Source: Polytrichum commune (taxonomy: Eukaryota > Streptophyta > Polytrichopsida > Polytrichales > Polytrichaceae). From it: a stretch of 64,000 nucleotides of DNA. Shown in pieces: positions 48,801-61,984 of this stretch. Positions within the stretch are counted from its first letter, which is position 1; each line of letters opens with the position of its first letter. Position numbers and translations under genes: made by a program. The DNA lies in NCBI GenBank assembly GCA_950295325.1, contig OX485804.1, positions 20,894,001-20,958,000 on the forward strand. The letters run 5' to 3'. The notes below the pieces were generated by a model that had not been told where the DNA came from, did not search any database, and saw only the letters and a program-made list of their open reading frames with translations.

Positions 48801-50913
48801 TTGGTTGCTTGGGAAGTTAGGGGTTAAGCAACCCAAGACTAACAAGCTCCTACTGCCAACAATGACAAAACACCAATATCATCTTTTCTTTTCTTTCATT
48901 GTCGGCTATGACATTCAATTAATAATGAAACGCATGAGGGGGAGAAATGTGCGTGCATGGAGAGCACAGCCTTTATGTTCATTGGTGCTTGCACTATCAA
49001 GGGTTCCTAAGTGCAATTGAGCCAATCGACTATTGGAGTATAGCGCCCAAGAATGCTTGTAATTTTTTTTTATCAAGAAACTTGTTGCTTGTATGGTTGT
49101 GGAGTCCTCTACACCTATGAAATGAAAGACGACATTACAATCCATTTAAGAAATGTGTGACTATTCTAATGAACCGTATAAGGATGTTGAGTGTGGAGTG
49201 AGATGTTAGGTTTTGTTGTAGAGGCCACTAGTTTTGTTATTTCTTATCAAGAACAGCTCTCTAGAATGGAAGAGCACTCAATGGCAGGATGTCGCCATCT
49301 AATGTGTTTTCCACTTTGAAAATGTAGTTAATCAAATAAAACTCTCCATACAAGGTTTATTTGTTGAGGGATAGCCTATGATAATGTGTGTAGCTATAAT
49401 GATGTGATTCTTCAAGCATCCACAAAATAGGTTCAACAATGCATACATTCATAAAATACATCACAATAGCCAACACACTCAGGGGACCTATTATGATCAT
49501 TTAAACATGAAGAAGACTCTTCACATCCATAATGAAAAGATGTCCATACAGGCTCCAAAAAACATGAGACATTGGCTATAGCCTCTATTTGAATTTGTGA
49601 AACACATCTTCCTCATCACATCTTTACCTAACATCCTAGGAGCAGTGGGCATATTGGAGAAGAAAAGTGTCGGCTCTAGGTCCACTTACCTTAATCTGAG
49701 CTTGTGAACCTGTGACAAGAAACTTAGCAACTTGCACTAGGAAACACACCTATCTATCACATAAACAAGATATCAAAATCACATGAGACAAGCAAGGAAA
49801 TCCCTGGTCCACTGATAAGGGTATAACAAGGGCAGTTAAGAAAGTGCTCTTTGTCCTAACCTCTTCTCCAAACCCTTCTTGCAAAGGAAACTTGTCATGA
49901 ATGAACCACATACATCACAGGCACCTTCTACCCCATTCACCTAGATATTGATAAAGTAAAACAAATAAATCAATAAATAAACAGGGTTACTACTGTAGTG
50001 CTTCCAGTTAAGGAGATACTCCTAAGGTCTACACCTTCAAGTCTTCTGAGATATTGGTGATAGAAAAAGTGGAATTGAAATGACTTTTCATTCACTCTAC
50101 AATGTCACTGTAACACACCCCTTTACAGCACATTCAAATACTTTCCACAAATGTTCATCCAAGAATGGCAACCCAGGTTCCACCAGTGCCCCATTCTATT
50201 TTCCGAGGGCCACCAGTAAGAAAACCTAATCAAATACAAGACTACTGCGCTACTGCAAAAATAGTGGTAGAAATTTCACTACACAAAGTGTCAGTTTCCC
50301 ACTATCCAAGTGATACTTACGAGAAAACCAAATCCCATGGAGAAGAAAAAGTTTTTAGTACTCATTGCTGATGAAAACAAATTGCTTCACTCAACCTTAA
50401 TGGTCAGGACCTAAAACTACACCTATGATACAGGAGACCAGCACTATATGTGAATTCACCCATACAGATGCATATGATACAGGAGAACACATGCACTTCC
50501 TCAGAAGATTGTAGCTTGTGTTCTTGTTGTAGGCCAAGTTCATTTTGTACCTGAATAAACAAGCAAAAGATTCAATATTCAATGTGTTGAACCTTTCAAG
50601 ATTGAGAACTATCTATTCTGTACATTAAGCTCAAAGGTTCAATAGCAACCACCCAAAGTCCCACTTAGTGTCAAAAGGTTACATATGACACTGTAAACAA
50701 CTGCAGCTTATATATCTCTGGGAAGCAGTAACAAAGATTCTCATGTTTGTGGTAAGGCAGGTGTGCAGCAACAAATTACCTTAACATGCTGGTCCACTTG
50801 AGAAGACTTTAAATATCACGCATTCCAGGTGAGAATGCCAGGCAACATCTACCATATAGAGCTCAACACTCCCACAGTGAGACTGTCCAGCATTTTGCAA
50901 GATGTATTCAATT
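45859..50913. other. Five kb without a recognised gene
   Basis: No ORF of a known family, tRNA, rRNA or clear terminal repeat was found. TGGCGTCCCGGGTTAAC near 47683 looks like part of a retroelement but has no supporting partner. The last part (50.2-50.9 kb) is the 3' flank of the minus-strand zinc-finger gene. Confidence 0.4.
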
Positions 50914-52624
50914 TTAATCAAACTGCTGGCGCAAAGACATCTCTGTTTCGCTTTTCCATGTGGAGTGAGCAGACTGTCCTTTCATCCGTTTTTGATGTTC
51001 CTTGTCTTTCACTTTGTTCCCTCTTTTCTTATCTGCTGCAGCATTTGGACCCGCAACAACAGGCCGATCCCCACATAAGGGACATACCATACCCTCTTTA
51101 GCCCCAGAAAAGGTCTTGGGGACTCCACAGCTTAAGCACATCCTACACGACCACCAACAACCACATACACATTTAAATTCAGCTTGAAGTATATGGATTG
51201 CCAAAGGAGGTAATAAGCTTGGTGGTTGTCATCTCTGAAATACTTTGAATTTTACACTTCAAGCTAAGTCAAGACCTACCGGAGAAGGCTGGCAGCATCC
51301 TCTGCAGGTGGCAATCCAGCTCCAGGGGCCCGTCGTTTTGTGTCTACAGCAGTCTTATCAGATTCTTGTTCCACTTGCGCCCTTGCTTGAACTACAGCAG
51401 CTGTACACATTCAAGATCAATGCAAACATGTCTAATTTCCCTTGCATCTGGAATGTCTCTTGTGTCCATGATTGCTTGGAGCATCAACTTCTGCAATAAA
51501 AGGAAATTGCTGACTGGACATACAAATATGACCAATCTTTGATGACTAATACGCAGATGAAATAAAACCATACAAGTAAAAGAAACATTCAAAAATATCT
51601 TAGCCTGTAGACCCTCATTTAACCGCTCCTTAACTGTCAAGGATCTTCAAAATGAATGAAGTTGGTGTCCTCATATTCACAGCACAAAAAATATAGAAGT
51701 ATATGTTTTGCCATGAATGTCCCTTAACTGTCAAGGATCTCCAAATTCAATGAAATCGGTGTCCTAAGATTCACACAGAAGAAATATAAAAGACTATATT
51801 TTAGTTATAATGGGTGGGGGTACCCAAATAGCACTCTAGCTTTGAAGCATCTAGGGTTAACATAGACAAAATACAGCTCAGGTAAGATTCCAGCCACCTA
51901 GCCAACAAGTAGGGGATCCTACCTGGAGCAGGAGGTCGTCTTTCCTTGTGTTCTTTTGGTGCTACATATCTTTGTGTGAAATCATTAGGTGTCTTTGAGG
52001 ATGGTAACAAATCCCCCTGGGAACGAGATACCATACTGTGCTTCAGAAAGTCTGGAGGTCCTGTCACCTACAAACACAACCACTCCAAGTTTACAAAACC
52101 ATCTGCTGCATGGTAAAACATTTACACAATATAGAAAGAACAAACCAAGAAACTGGAATATGCTTGGTTAACAAATTGGGTGACATCACAATTAGGCAAA
52201 TCAGCAAACAGGAGTAGCAGAGTCATTGAATGATGTATAGCCAATGACTGATGAAATTCACGTGTTGAATCAACAACCTCGGTGTGCTTCTACAGCCAGT
52301 GAGTCCTTACACCAGCACACATAGGACGTAACACATATGTTCATAATGCAGAGTCATTGTTACATATTAACAGCTTGTATACCATTAATCCGGAATAACC
52401 CATCACATGGATATCAAACACACCTCAGTAAACATCTCGTATGCAGTTGGTAGAATGGATGTGCGTGGTGGTGGCCCGGTCTGGTGGGGCTTGGTTGGCT
52501 TGACAATGGTTGGAGCCTTTTCCTGCAGCACACCGTGACCTGCATCTTCCTCATCACTATCACTAAAAAAATCCTGCACCTCCTCTTCTGGTGACTCATA
52601 ACCTTGCACTAGCAGTAGACTCAT
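50914..52624 (-). CDS. Conserved plant protein with C-terminal CxxC-CxxC zinc finger
   Basis: There are four exons on the minus strand: 52624-52424, 52067-51923, 51400-51280 and 51142-50914. Phases match, giving about 231 residues. The N-terminus (MSLLLVQGYESPEEEVQDFF) is acidic. The middle has ILPTAYEMFTEVTGPPDFL and KEHKERRPPAP, and the third exon is Ala/Glu-rich. The C-terminus has MCLSCGVPKTF, MVCPLCGDRP (CxxC-x13-CxxC, a likely zinc site), then a Lys-rich tract and MKGQSAHSTWKSETEMSLRQ with QFD at the end. I recall this C-terminal pattern from uncharacterised plant proteins but cannot name a function. The ATG is the first base of its exon (acceptor TTTACAG directly before it), so a separate 5' UTR exon is expected. 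The third exon's acceptor is weak; a different upstream border is possible. Confidence 0.78.
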
Positions 52625-53717
52625 CTGTAAATTACCAGGAACACAGCAGCATCAGGTATATGAGACTAAGGAAATGAACATGAATCTTATTCATATAACC
52701 AAAAAAATTATTCTTCAACCCTTCCACACATAAGACAGAACAAACAGATTGATGTTTGTGAATCGTAGAAAAAGGCAAACCAAACACATGCACTAAGTGC
52801 AATGAATTGGCACGAAGGACAAATTGCTCGTTTCACTAGGAACCCATTACAAAGTTTATGTAGGTCCTACTTAAATCCTAGACGGTCGTCTGGCAGAAGG
52901 TCTTCTCCAGCAAACTTACGAATCAAGAATTGTGATTGTGTAAATTCCTTCCTGGAAGGATATTCCAAGTAAATTCTCCTTAACCTGAAACCCTGACCCT
53001 AATCCTAAAGCTCTCTCGACAGTAAACCCCACACTGTCATGTCAAGTTGGCGCCAACACTTATACGACAAGTAATGTTATGGAATGCAACTCAATGAGGT
53101 ACATGGAAAAGGAAAAATTGTTACTTGGATGCTTTCTCTGCGCAGTAGGTAAGGTAGATGGTGCTAAACCCAACACCCCACCCAAACCCCAACACCCTAA
53201 AATCTTGCACAATGAGTACATGTTGATTTTGAAAATATCCACCCCTTAACATCAGCCTCCCTTGTTGGTTTTCGGTCATCTACCAACAAAACTTTGAACC
53301 CATTCCCGATATGGAATTCAAAAAATGTTTTGATGCGTTGGAATCCACTTTCATTTGTTAACCAGAAACATCTAAAATTTTATCATTCAGAGCTTGATGT
53401 GACGGTTGTAGCATCTACCTTATAAACGCAGCCTCGGAAGATGAAAAACCCTAAAAAAAACCTACATCCATTAAGTAATTGCGCTACGAAGTGCATCTTT
53501 CTCTATTGTGCAAACTCAACCCTCCACTGAGCATACTAATCAGTACAAAACATCAGAAGGCGTGAAAGCAAACAAGGCGATGGAACACATACTACGCTAT
53601 GTTAAACCCTAAACCTACCATGGCACCAAATCCATACACATAAACACCCAAGTTCATTAACAAATTACTTCCTCCACATTAAAATCTATCATCTCTTCAA
53701 AAAAACAAGTGCCATAC

Positions 53718-54100
53718 CTTGAGCACAGAGGAAAGGATGCAAAATGCTTGCCCAGTTCGCAATCTCTCGCAATGTAATCCAGTTTCTGCAAAAACTCAAC
53801 AAGTCCTTCGATACCGAACTAATTTAAATCAGTTTTTCCAGCACATTCCCCACAGGATGTGCAAATGGTAATAGGAGAAGAAGCAGAAACAGAGCTCGAA
53901 ATTCTTTTGCAAAGGCTTCCGCGACGTCGCTCCTTTGCACTATCTCTTCTCTCTCTTCTCCCTGCCCTTGACCTTCATCGATTATACCGCGGGTAGGACT
54001 AGATATCCAGCGGTCGGTATAGAAATTCAGTGGACGGTGAAATTCATAGAGTTTTCGGTTCATTAATCTTGGGGCCATCTTGGCTATCTTTGCCATATTT
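53718..54100 (-). other. Probable 5' UTR exon of the zinc-finger gene
   Basis: A good donor (CTCAAG then GTATGG) lies after 53718 on the minus strand. Splicing it to the acceptor before 52624 puts AAG next to the start ATG. The frame upstream of that ATG runs back to a TGA without another ATG. An open frame of 90 codons (54096-53824) in this leader could be an upstream ORF, or mere chance. The transcription start was not fixed. Confidence 0.4.
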
Positions 54101-57100
54101 CGTAAGAGGGCCTAATTCGGTTACTATTTTTGAGCGGATACCATATTTGAATGGTGTGTAGATTATGTGGGGATCTAAGAATGGACACCAAAAATACACA
54201 TTGGTTGAGAGATTGGACTACACCCATAGAATTTGCACATTGTTCTAGGTTTGTTTAGTCAACATAAATTGGGGAGAAGGGGGGACATATATGATCATTT
54301 GATGAGAAAGAGAATTTATGACTTTGAGAATTAACAAGATATTCGTATGAGTTTCACACAAAAACAAGGAACAAAACATTATTCATATCCATAACAGTAT
54401 TATCTGAATAATTTTATGAAAGTGGCTACAGGCTTGACTTGGATTTGTTAATCATCCTACACTAATTGCATGTTTCACATCCTATGGGAATTGGGTGTAG
54501 AGCTAAAAGTGATCATTAACGAGATGCCGTTTCAGAAGACATTGATTTTGAGTTGTTGATCACAAGTGAGAGAAGTATGAGGGATATAGGGTATTTTAGC
54601 ACATAGTAGCATGCTTGCCCCTGTTGTGGGCAACTTCCAATCATGAATTGTCTCATCTGTTAGTAATTGTGAATCATGAATATTTGTCGTTTCGGTTTTT
54701 GAGCCAGAGTGGTGTACATAACTTATAATTGGGTCGATGGGGAGTATTCACGCCCTCTTTAAGTGATCGCATGAGCTTCCCAATTGCGTTAACAACTGAA
54801 CCTAGAATGATTGATATAATTTGAGCCAATGATTCAATCTTGTCATAGCACATGTCTTTCTAATGTCCAATTTAACCACAAACCTTGTCATACAAACTCG
54901 ATTAAAGGTGTCCAATTGAGAAGAGTGACCTCATAAGGCCCACATTCCCTTACATGTGTGTGGGGTTCAACACAAATAACTTTGTAATTAATATCATCAT
55001 ATCATCTCAATCGTAGTATTTGCCACACATCTAAGATAACTCAAGTTGATTTCGGTATCAGGGTTCATAGGCTAGAAATGTAAATTCAAGAAATAGAGAA
55101 GAGTATAAATTTTATTCTAAAAATACATAACATTAAGTAGCAATGCTAGTGGGGTGCCCGTTGAGTACCCACCATATTACTGAAAAAGAAGGGAAAGCTT
55201 GCAAAGCAAGGGTGAATGAATGGCCGATTAATAAAAAAGAATAGCTTCAAAAAAAATGTCAAAGTTTCCAATGCGGGTTTTGGAAGACTTTTTGAGAAAG
55301 TACAATTACTCTTTTGACCACACCAACTTTTCCTATTGCTTTATAGTTATTTTGATATATTTAGATTCTAATTTAGTTTAGATTAGAACCTTTACTACCA
55401 CTTGGCACTAGTTTTGTCCTATAAACCGACATAATTAATTTGTAGTGGTGAAAGTAACTACCAAATAGTTTAAAAATAGCCTAAGAAAAACTCAAAGGTA
55501 ACGCCACCTTTACTCTTGAAAGAGCATCAAACTAGTGCATGCCGATTTGATGCTCTTTTGAGGAGGTCATCCTTTGCTTGTTACTTACTGTAATGTACCT
55601 TCATCATTCTTCTCCTTATACATTGAACCTCTTTTAAATAGGACAACCTAAGGGTTGCGCCCCCTTAACCTTTTGCACTTGCTATAAATGTCATCATGGA
55701 GCACTCGACATATTTGCTACGAATCTCCTTGATTGTTGTCTATGTTAGCATTGTGTAACAATGTTGCAAATTTGAAGATAATGGCAAACAATGTAGCCAT
55801 CAAGGGCCATTAAGTAATAAACTATCAAAAAAAAATTTAAAAATCACAAACATTTGGTGCAACAACAAGAGAGAGAGAGAGAGACAATGCTAGACTCTTG
55901 GATAGTCGTGATTGAGGGATGCTTTGTCTTGTCCACAATCACGAGCTCGTATGTGAACATGACAAGGGTTTACGAAGTAAGCCTATGGGACAAGTGTTTG
56001 GTGCAACAACAAGTATTCCCATTTGTTGTCCCTAAGGTCCATCTTGATTGGTGCACGTGCTTTCATGAACTCAAGTTGAGTACCACTCGTCCTATAAATA
56101 AATAACCAACGTCGGGCAATCTAATGTGAATTTGAGCCCATTCGTCCTACCCTACTCAAGAATCTTCTTGGTGCAGGGTGGGGTAAATTACCTACCTTGC
56201 AATGGGTGGGATTTTGGCTTCCTACATACCTAGCTAGTTTTCTTTCACACAAGTAGAGAGAAGATTTCACAACTGGTATCAGACTGCCAACCACTCCATT
56301 TGGAAATAGGTACCCCTCCACTATCACCTGGTAGTTCAGGGTCATCTCAGACCAACCCATCAAATAAATATGCCACCCAGAAACATTTTTCACACCCTAT
56401 CAATATCGTGACGGAGTAGTCAAGATATTTGCTACCATTTTTCTCAAATTTTTCGTCTTTGCCTTGGACCTAGCAACCATCTTCAACTTGTGTATGTCAA
56501 CACCATGTGACAATGCTACAAGTTTGAAAATTAGTGATGAACGCAGTGGATGAGTGGTGGTAGGAACGGTGGAGATCTTACATCGGTCAAATCCGACGGT
56601 TGAGAATGCACAGGCAACATGGTTGAGAATGCAGAAGCCAGAAGTTGCTTTCATCGCCCATAGACTTCTTCTCGATAATACAACCATCTACGGTGACTAA
56701 GAAACCAATTATTCAAAATTAACCTAAGAAACATGCATATTTGGGAGCACTACAAATGCACGGGCTCCAATTTTCTATTAGTGCCCATGCTAGCCACCAC
56801 CCAACCACTACCATGTTTATGTAAATGCACCCAAACCCACTCTCCCTCCATCGCAAACAATTCCTCGCCTTACCAAACGATAGATGAAGAGGTTTGACTA
56901 AGGGAAGGTTCACACCCATGGGTATCTTTTGCTAATATCATGGTTATTTATAATTGCATTCACACATAGTCCATGGTTGATTTAAGTCACATATTAACTT
57001 ACCATGTATGGGTTAAGTTACTCATAGAAATGAGCTAACCGCACTTTCAATGTCTAACCTAGGTGGTAATTAACTTTCCACATGCATACTAGGATGGTTA

Positions 57101-57358
57101 ACTAAATTCGTAGTCCTTGTTGTGACTTCCTAGTCACTTGCAACTTGTTTCACTTGACCGAATTGATCAAGTAAAGCATCAAAATTGAATCCAAAAGGAG
57201 GGTAAATCGTTCTAAAGGCAACGCAATTAGCCGACAAAACACTCAAACACCTTCTAATAATATGAGGGGTTAATCTACAACAACTTTACAGCTAGAACCG
57301 GATGGAAAATTTGGTGTGAGAACGGATCCTTCGACACTGTAAATCGACATCAATGGAT
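54101..57358. other. Intergenic with repeat relics, no gene recognised
   Basis: 54380-54500 resembles the right half of the MITE at 2166-2474 (GGATTTGTTAATCATC, then GCATGTTTCACATCCTA). A GA run lies at about 55867-55882. At 56274, TGGTATCAGACT matches 10 of 12 bases of the tRNA-iMet primer-binding site used by many plant LTR elements, but no LTR pair was seen. No host gene was found. Confidence 0.4.
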
Positions 57359-57584
57359 TACTACACTAAATATTGTACTTAATGCCACATACTGTTTGGA
57401 TATATGCAATGCTATATCCATGTACTGTGTATCTCACATTTTACCAACAAATGTCAAAAGGGTTGTTTGGACATCAAAGAATAATAACAACTTCACTTGG
57501 TAAATAATCACATTAATAATAAAAAGATAGAGCACTTTGTAACTCCAAATAGTAAGTGACATTAAATACCAAATTTAGTGTACT
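57359..57584. mobile_element. MITE with ACTACACTAAA-type ends, 226 bp
   Basis: The left end is ACTACACTAAATATTGTACT, then TAATGCCAC. The right end in reverse complement is AGTACACTAAATTTGGTATT, then TAATGTCAC. There is no ORF. It is of the same family as 15159-15425. Confidence 0.72.
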
Positions 57585-57705
57585 CTTCTTACATCGCTCG
57601 CTATACCGTAGGAGTGTAGAAAGACAATTTCACAAAAGCATAGAGTTTCAATAGGAACACACCTTTTCCCCAATGCACTCCTTCACTAAAACTCAAAGAC
57701 ACTAA

Positions 57706-58110
57706 GGTCAAGGTATCCATAGTTGACCATGTCCATTTAACCGCTCACATGTCATGTAATAACGACATGGACGAGATCTATATTTTTAGGTGAATGGAGT
57801 TGAAATTTATGTGCTGGCAGCTTGTGGTTGATTACCCTCATAAGAGTTATGACAATCTATGTAGCCAAGAATTAGCATATACATGAGCGGTTATGGGTTA
57901 ACCTATGGATTTACTATGTGTTACCCTAAACTTCATCGCTCTGAAATTTGTAACAATCTCCATATTCATTATCAGAAGAAGAAAAATAAAGATTGCATTC
58001 TTCTTAGAATACGTTTCTTTTTGCAAGAAAAAATAATTTGCCGCTATTACTCCTCCTAAACAATTGCATACTTTCTTAGTTTATCAGTTATAGATGCCTC
58101 AACCTTAAGA
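57706..58110 (+). repeat. Dispersed direct repeat, copy 2
   Basis: Partner of 43476-43860, with the same block order and end (GATGCCTCAACCTTA). The copies are diverged by scattered substitutions and short indels, so the duplication is old. Confidence 0.7.
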
Positions 58111-58911
58111 AGTAAAACAACTATAAAAACAATTGGAGTAAATCTCAATTAAATCTCAAAATCCTAAACATGTGGGTGGTGATTCCACTAACAAACAACA
58201 ACATAACTACACAAAAAAATCCTCCACGAAGACAAAGCTGCACAAAATTGGACCAAATTGAAACAAATTGCGCATGCAAATATGCAAATGGAAGGTACAA
58301 TAGGTTGATAGCAAGTTGGGCATATTTTTCCCAGTATCTAATTAAATGATCTTAGAAATAAAAGGCTTAGGCATACTGTAATAACATTTATGAAAAATTA
58401 GGCAAAACTTTATGTACATGTATATCTATTCTTTTAAGCACATTGTATGTCTTACGTACTATAACTTTGTTTTCATTCATTCATCACTTTGGATTGAGCT
58501 TTCCAACACACCAAATTTCTTAAAATTTCAGCCATTTTGATCGTCCTTTTTTTCTTTTGTTTAGGTCATCTAGACCAATATTTTTTAAAATTAAAATGAC
58601 TTGATTCTCTTGGATTATTTTCCGCCCAACCTGCTATTAGGGTAGGGTAATCGCATCCAGGACGACGTTGAGGGCGAAAAAACGCCAATTTCTCCTTCCC
58701 ATGGTCATAATCACTTTGTGTTTCAAAGATGACCATTACATCTTGCATAGACCTTGAAGACGATGGCGGATGGATGAATGTGCACTCCGGATGGCGAACG
58801 GATGGATTTTGACTCTGGATGGTGGATGAAGGATTGACCTAGTGACATGTGGCTAGAAAGGAAAGTAACACGATTGCCATTTCTGTAAGAACTACACCCT
58901 TTGTGGTATTT

Positions 58912-59413
58912 AAGGCTACTTCACAATCGAGCCAAGAGCCGTGACCATGAAATTGTGAGAGCCCAAAAGCAGTGTCCGGAGGCTGTCCCAAGACACTTCC
59001 AAAATCATGGAGTGTGGTCACAGGCCCTCAAGTGTAGTGTGAAGTCATATGTGACTAGGCCCTCAACGAAATGCCATTTCAATGAATTTCTATTCATGTG
59101 GGTCTTCGCACATGATAAAATAAAATAATTTAATAATTTTGAACTTTCAGAGTGCCATGGTCTCCTGGTTTTGTGTTAGGCCTACTTTAAGAGGTGGTTT
59201 TGAAAATAATCCAAGTGACCAAGAAATATGCTCCATTTGATGCCATGTAGGAATCCATGTAGACTCTATAGTCATCTTGCATTCACTTACTCTATTGGTC
59301 CTTCAAGCGCGTAGTGTGAAGCGAGCTTGGACCAGCTTTGCCTTTTCCACCAATGAGAGGGCTTTTAGTGCAATGGTCATAGGCCCTCAGTTTTGTGTGC
59401 GAAGTGGCCCTTA
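58912..59413. mobile_element. Foldback element, GGGCCACTTCAC family, copy 1
   Basis: The left end is AAGGCTACTTCACAATCGAG then CCAAGAGCCGTGACCAT. The right end in reverse complement is CTAAGGGCCACTTCGCACAC then AAAACTGAGGGCCTATGACC. Near the middle (59155-59220), ATGGTCTCCTGG, AGGCCTAC and GAGGTGG are remains of the central hairpin seen in copy 3. The few ORFs are incidental. Confidence 0.7.
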
Positions 59414-59824
59414 GTGTCACGTACACTAGTGTTTTTTGTTTTTTTTGGGCGGGGCACAAATTGAAAATTCAATTGCAGAGAGAACCCAAAATACAACCAA
59501 CCTGGCCGAAATAGCGTAGCCCGAGTGGAAATCAAGAAATAGTGCTCATCATCATGCACACTAGTTGCGAACGGCCTAAACTAGATGCTTAGAGGTCTCA
59601 AAGTGTCACATTTGTTGATTACCAATATGATACTATTCGCCAACACAAGTAGCTTTCTTTAAGAGAAAGATGAGACATAACCATTCTCATTCGACATCAA
59701 AAGACATAAAGGACTAGAGCATGCCAGAAACAGGGAGTTGAGGTTGAACCTATAGACTAAAAAGGCTAGTGAAAGGATATATTATTATTATTATGACATT
59801 TAGTGTAGCATGTTGGGGTACTTC

Positions 59825-59960
59825 AAATGATAGTTTTACATTTTCATATGTAAGGGGAAGATTTTTATTGAGCATACCAATGCCAAGTGTCATGTGTTTG
59901 CATTTTAGTATGTAAGAGGAAGATCTTCTCGAGTATACTAATGCCAAGTGTCATTTGTGG
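59825..59960 (+). repeat. Short tandem duplication
   Basis: Two copies of about 68 bp share ATATGTAAGGGGAAGAT, GAGCATACCAATGCCAAGTG and TCATGTGTTTGCATTTTAGT-type blocks. Confidence 0.6.
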
Positions 59961-60045
59961 CTAAGTCTAAATTTTGAAGCAATTTGCATTTTATTTGGTT
60001 AACATGCAACTAAGTGTCGGTTCTCCTTCGACATAGGTAGGGTAT

Positions 60046-60619
60046 AAGGGCCACTTCACACACAAGGCTAAAGGCCCATGACCATAGCAATGTAAGAACT
60101 CTCGTTGGTCGAAAAGGCGGAGACCGTCCAAGTTCATTTCACACTAGGAGGTGAAGGCCTAGAGGCCCAAAGAAAAGTTTGTGGATGAAAAGTCTACATG
60201 GAGTCCTACATAGTAGGTTGTGGATAAGGGTGCACGGTCTCCTGGAATTTGCGTCAGGCCCACCTCCAAGAGGTGGGTTTGACACAAATTCCAACAGATC
60301 ATGATTTTTAAAAAATATGTATATAACGCAGGATAAATTGCAAGGCATATTCTAGGACAAACAAACAACACCAAGTAATTCTCTTAAATTGATAGAGTTT
60401 GAGACATATTATATTAAACCAAATCCTCCCCTCTTTTTTCGCCAACAAAATATGCAATGGTCCCGCAACATGGTCCATTCTCACTTCACACTATGCTTGA
60501 GGGCCCGTGACTAGATAAAACGGCTTTCCCAACACCCATGGTATGGCCTTTGGATGAGAGTGAAGGGTCCTCACCATTACAAGGTCACGGCTCTTGGCTC
60601 ATGAGTGAAGTGGCCCTAA
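60046..60619. mobile_element. Foldback element, GGGCCACTTCAC family, copy 2
   Basis: It begins AAGGGCCACTTCACACACAA and ends with the inverse (CTCATGAGTGAAGTGGCCCT). The centre (60234-60296) has GGTCTCCTGGAATTTGCGTC, AGGCCCACCTC and AGAGGTGGGTTTGACACAAA. It abuts copy 3 directly, in tandem. Confidence 0.75.
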
Positions 60620-61226
60620 GGGCCACTTCACACACAAGACTGAAGGCCCGTGACCATTGCAATTTAAGAGCTCTCATTGGTCAAAAGGGCGGTGACCATC
60701 CAAGTTCACTTCACACATGAAGGTAAAGGCCCAAAGGCCCAAAGAAGACTTCATGGATGAAAAGTCTAATTGGACCCCTACACGGTGGACTATGGATAAG
60801 GTTTCATGGTCTCCCGGAAATTTTGCCAGGCCCACCTCTAGGAGGTGGGCCTGAAGCAAATTCCGGGAGACCATGGATTTTTTTAATATTTTTCCTAGCA
60901 AAACATATTTCAGGACCGTTAGCAAGGCAAATTCCAAAACATATTCTACGACAGATTTCAAGACAAACAAACACCACCAAGTTATTTTCTTAAATTAGCA
61001 GAGTTTGAGATATATTATATTAAACCAAATCCTCCCCTCTTTTCTGCCAATAAAATATGCGATGGTCCCAGAACATGGTCCATTCTTACTTCACACTATG
61101 CTTGAGGGCCCGTGACTACATAAAATGGCTTTCCCAACACCCATGGTACGGCCTTTGGATGAGAGTCAAGGGTCCTCACCATTACAAGGTCATGGCTCTT
61201 GGCTCATGTGTGAAGTGGCCCTAAGG
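60618..61226. mobile_element. Foldback element, GGGCCACTTCAC family, copy 3, with intact central hairpin
   Basis: The last 140 bp of this copy and of copy 2 are about 95 percent alike by eye, so the tandem duplication is fairly recent. The central hairpin (60805-60875) has arms of about 35 nt: CATGGTCTCCCGGAA ... GGCCCACCTCT against GGAGGTGGGCC ... TTCCGGGAGACCATG. Ends are inverted as in copy 2. There is no transposase. Confidence 0.78.
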
Positions 61227-61984
61227 CCTTGGGGCATGAGATCAAGTATCTTGGACAAAAAAACATATCTTATGTATGTGAAAACTTTGTTCCATGCATC
61301 AAGGAGAACATTCCAAGGAAGAGGGGGGGAGGTGCAAACTTTTGTTTGCACTTGACATGGGGATGTTATATACTCCACGTAATGAAAAAGCCACCCAAAA
61401 ATACAAAAGAAAAATATTCCCGTGTACTTATGGACCAATGAAGGAGGCCGCGCGGTAAAAGACGTTTTTAGATGTAAGACCATGTTCCCGGCCTCCTATG
61501 GCTTGAGGGAGACAAATGCCCTTGCCTTAAGGGGTCTACCATAACGAGCAAGCCGGGCGATTGTCCCAATCTCGACAACTCTTGATTTAAGTTAGAGAGC
61601 TTGTGGAAACTAACTACCATGTCATCTCATGTTGTTGGACATGTTATTGTTATATTAAGGAGTGAAAAGCACACGATGTTCCCCCATTTTGAGAGGTTTT
61701 TGGAAGAGGTGCTTATCATAGATCACCCGAACATAGACATGTCTTAATGTAATACCAGTCATATTCAAGCACCGACTTTAGGGTATGAAAGGAATTCTTT
61801 TTGGTCTTTATCAAAATAAAATAAAATGACGGCGTATTGTTTGGGATAGCCGAAAAGTAACTGCTTAACACTAACCAGTTTAAGTTACATGAGTACTGTA
61901 ACAAATTGCATATTTGGGCTTCGAAAGTTTGTTCACAAATTGAGGTTTTGAGACCTTGAGATGGTATGAGACATAAATTTCACG
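61227..61984. other. No gene recognised
   Basis: A small hairpin, GTGCAAAC-TTTT-GTTTGCAC, lies near 61333-61352. The rest has no recognisable ORF or repeat family. Confidence 0.35.

Noticed and set aside
51392-51640. Extra exon of the zinc-finger gene (reading DTRDIPDAREIRH)
   Set aside because: It would need an intron of about 30 nt or a frame change to reach the next exon. The exon at 52067-51923 joins directly to 51400 in phase.
53824-54096. Protein-coding gene of 90 codons on the minus strand
   Set aside because: It has no domain, lies in the probable 5' leader of the zinc-finger gene and is Leu-rich by composition. Kept only as a possible upstream ORF.
56274-56285. LTR retrotransposon at a PBS-like site
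   Set aside because: The 12-base match stands alone. No LTR pair, gag or pol could be seen nearby.
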